64,000 nucleotides of DNA. Origin: Exophiala sp. HKRS030 (lineage: Eukaryota; Ascomycota; Eurotiomycetes; Chaetothyriales; Herpotrichiellaceae). The notes below the pieces were generated by a model that did not search any database, was not told the DNA's origin, and saw nothing but the letters and a program-made list of their open reading frames with translations. The DNA lies in NCBI GenBank assembly GCA_023897205.1, contig JAHWDD010000004.1:62001-126000 (forward strand), given 5' to 3'. Position numbers and translations under genes: made by a program. The stretch's first letter is position 1. Each line of letters starts with the position of its first letter. Of this stretch, positions 62,716 through 64,000 are shown one piece after another.

Positions 62716-64000
62716 AGGGCGTTGATCTGATCAATGCTCCATCTGTCACCCTCCTAAAGGACCATTGGAACTTCTGCGATTCGAGAAATTCCCTGCAGCT
62801 CATCTTCGCTCTGTACTGATTCCTTGTCGACTATCACCTCCTCATACTCCAGCTTGGCTGTTTGTGATCTTAGATCAACTTCCTAGGTGACTGATGAGTT
62901 GACGACACGCCGTGTTGTAAGGCTTCTCACTATTTCCAACAACTCACTGTCCTAGTAACTGGGTCTCCGCTTCTTGCGGGACTCTGGTCGGTGGTCCCCG
63001 TTTCTCCATGCTGTGACATTCGGGTTCAGTTCTTCCATGCTAGACTTAGCCGATGGCGTCCCATACAGACTCCACGAACGGCTTCTACATGTGGCTATTC
63101 TTGACAACGATCGACGAAAAACTTAAGGCAAAGAACAACTCTTAGAACTTTACTTAACGTTACAATTACTCTGAATCCCTGATAATTCTATCCTGTCGCT
63201 GCCGCCAATGGTTCTTCCTGTCTCGAGAGATTGGAACTCCTGACCTGGAGTGGTGACTACAAACTAGCTGTCCTGCTGCACACCTCGCTTGCAGAGCGAA
63301 GGAGGAGTTGAACAAATCAGAGACGCCACGGATCGTGACGGCCCCATGCTGGTGCCACGAGTCCTTCTACCCGCATCGGACAATCCCCAGCATTTTTGGA
63401 TTGCCCCAGGTTCACAGCATGGGTGGCTCCGCTTGCCCACACTTGCGGGGAAGAAGGACCCTCACCAATGAATCCAAGAATCATGATTGACTTGGCTATC
63501 AAATGATACTCTATCGACTTCGCACGACCTCGTATCCCTAGCATTGTCCTAGACTTCAAGGTACCATTCTTCCTTAGCTCCACACTCTGTGAATGCTCCA
63601 CCTCCACATTTCACAAGGTCAATGGCAATCATGTGCATGGCCGGTCGAGGGTATTGTATGGCTGCATAAAACTGACATCCACGAATCTGTCATCACTTTT
63701 GCGGGGTTGTGTTCTCCTCGACAGGCTCTCACCCCCCTGGCGATCGATCCTTCAGGTCAAGCTGGAGCTACGACACTCGATCATTGGTGGGAGATCGTGC
63801 ACATCCTCAGACTGAAATTAGTCGACCTTGGGGCATTATGCCACTGGACACCAAGATCGGACGAGCGCCGCTTTCGAGAAACTTTGAGGGATTGCAAAGC
63901 TCGGCAGTTGACCGGTCATTTGGGTATGCATCTGAAGACACGGTAAGAAGGGGCTCCTCTGCACAGGATTGTGCCAGCCCCACGATTGGCATGAGACTGC
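62716..64000. other. Right-end interval without a recognised gene
   Basis: Normal base composition returns after about 62715. Short frames occur (63317-63607 minus, 63593-63946 plus) but show no motif that I recognise. It may be part of the same repeat in a less mutated state, or plain intergenic DNA. Confidence 0.45.

Noticed and set aside
1..64000. A biosynthetic gene cluster, CRISPR array or operon-like system
   Set aside because: No polyketide, peptide or terpene synthase, no regularly spaced direct repeats, and neighbouring genes belong to unrelated processes.

Overview
The window looks like nuclear DNA of a filamentous ascomycete (Pezizomycotina). Genes carry short GT-AG introns of 43-119 nt, often with a CTAAC/CTAAT-like branch site. 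The proteins are typical fungal ones: PDAT/Lro1, inositol phosphorylceramide synthase Aur1, Pmp3, Mak3-type Naa30, Rrp6, an Fhl1-like forkhead factor and a hybrid histidine kinase. Intergenic DNA is long, and two AT-rich blocks are nearly free of CpA/TpG, the mark of repeat-induced point mutation (RIP). I cannot name the species; a Eurotiomycetes or Dothideomycetes relative is my guess.

Layout. 0.27-2.2 kb: SRP receptor beta subunit and, convergent, the NatC catalytic subunit. 2.2-4.2 kb: a RIP-degraded PiggyBac-type transposon on the minus strand, flanked by a 50-bp inverted duplication that reaches into the NatC gene. 5.2-7.1 kb: PDAT. 8.2-8.6 kb: a small conserved membrane protein. 8.6-12.5 kb: no gene recognised. 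12.5-13.8 kb: AUR1. 13.8-20.2 kb: gene-poor, with microsatellites and a dead allantoate-permease-like MFS gene. 20.2-22.2 kb: a seven-exon CorA-like protein. 23.4-23.7 kb: PMP3. 24.9-26.0 kb: arginase. 27.6-30.5 kb: MHYT-domain hybrid histidine kinase. 31.5-32.2 kb: a tentative small gene. 32.7-35.5 kb: GH3 beta-glucosidase with PA14 insert. 36.2-37.8 kb: F-box-like gene interrupted by an in-frame TAG. 39.9-40.8 kb: an aerolysin-fold (ETX/MTX2-like) protein. 41.9-44.5 kb: RRP6. 45.3-46.0 kb: NAD(P)H-dependent FMN reductase. 47.3-48.0 kb: 2OG-Fe(II) oxygenase. 48.5-51.9 kb: FHA-forkhead factor. 52.7-54.4 kb: prenylcysteine oxidase. 54.9-55.6 kb: nucleoside deoxyribosyltransferase-like protein. 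56.2-57.8 kb: second F-box-like gene. 58.4-59.2 kb: dead short-chain dehydrogenase. 61.3-62.3 kb: MDR/quinone-oxidoreductase-like enzyme. 62.3-64 kb: a second RIP-like block and unassigned DNA.

The genes do not form a pathway cluster. Most are dispersed housekeeping genes (ER targeting, N-terminal acetylation, lipid and sphingolipid synthesis, RNA decay) mixed with accessory ones (beta-glucosidase, aerolysin-like protein, F-box proteins, dead transporters).

Two things stand out. First, five otherwise conserved genes (the 8.2-kb membrane protein, AUR1, beta-glucosidase, RRP6, the MDR enzyme) are each broken by one missing base. In four of them it falls at a short C or G run; in RRP6 it can only be bracketed, with a C run the likeliest site. 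Restoring one base closes each reading frame exactly. This points to a homopolymer-undercall problem in the sequence rather than five dead genes. Second, the transposon relic still reads as a PiggyBac-like transposase whose first catalytic Asp codon has become Asn, and it sits between inverted copies of the sequence coding for the NatC protein's N-terminus.
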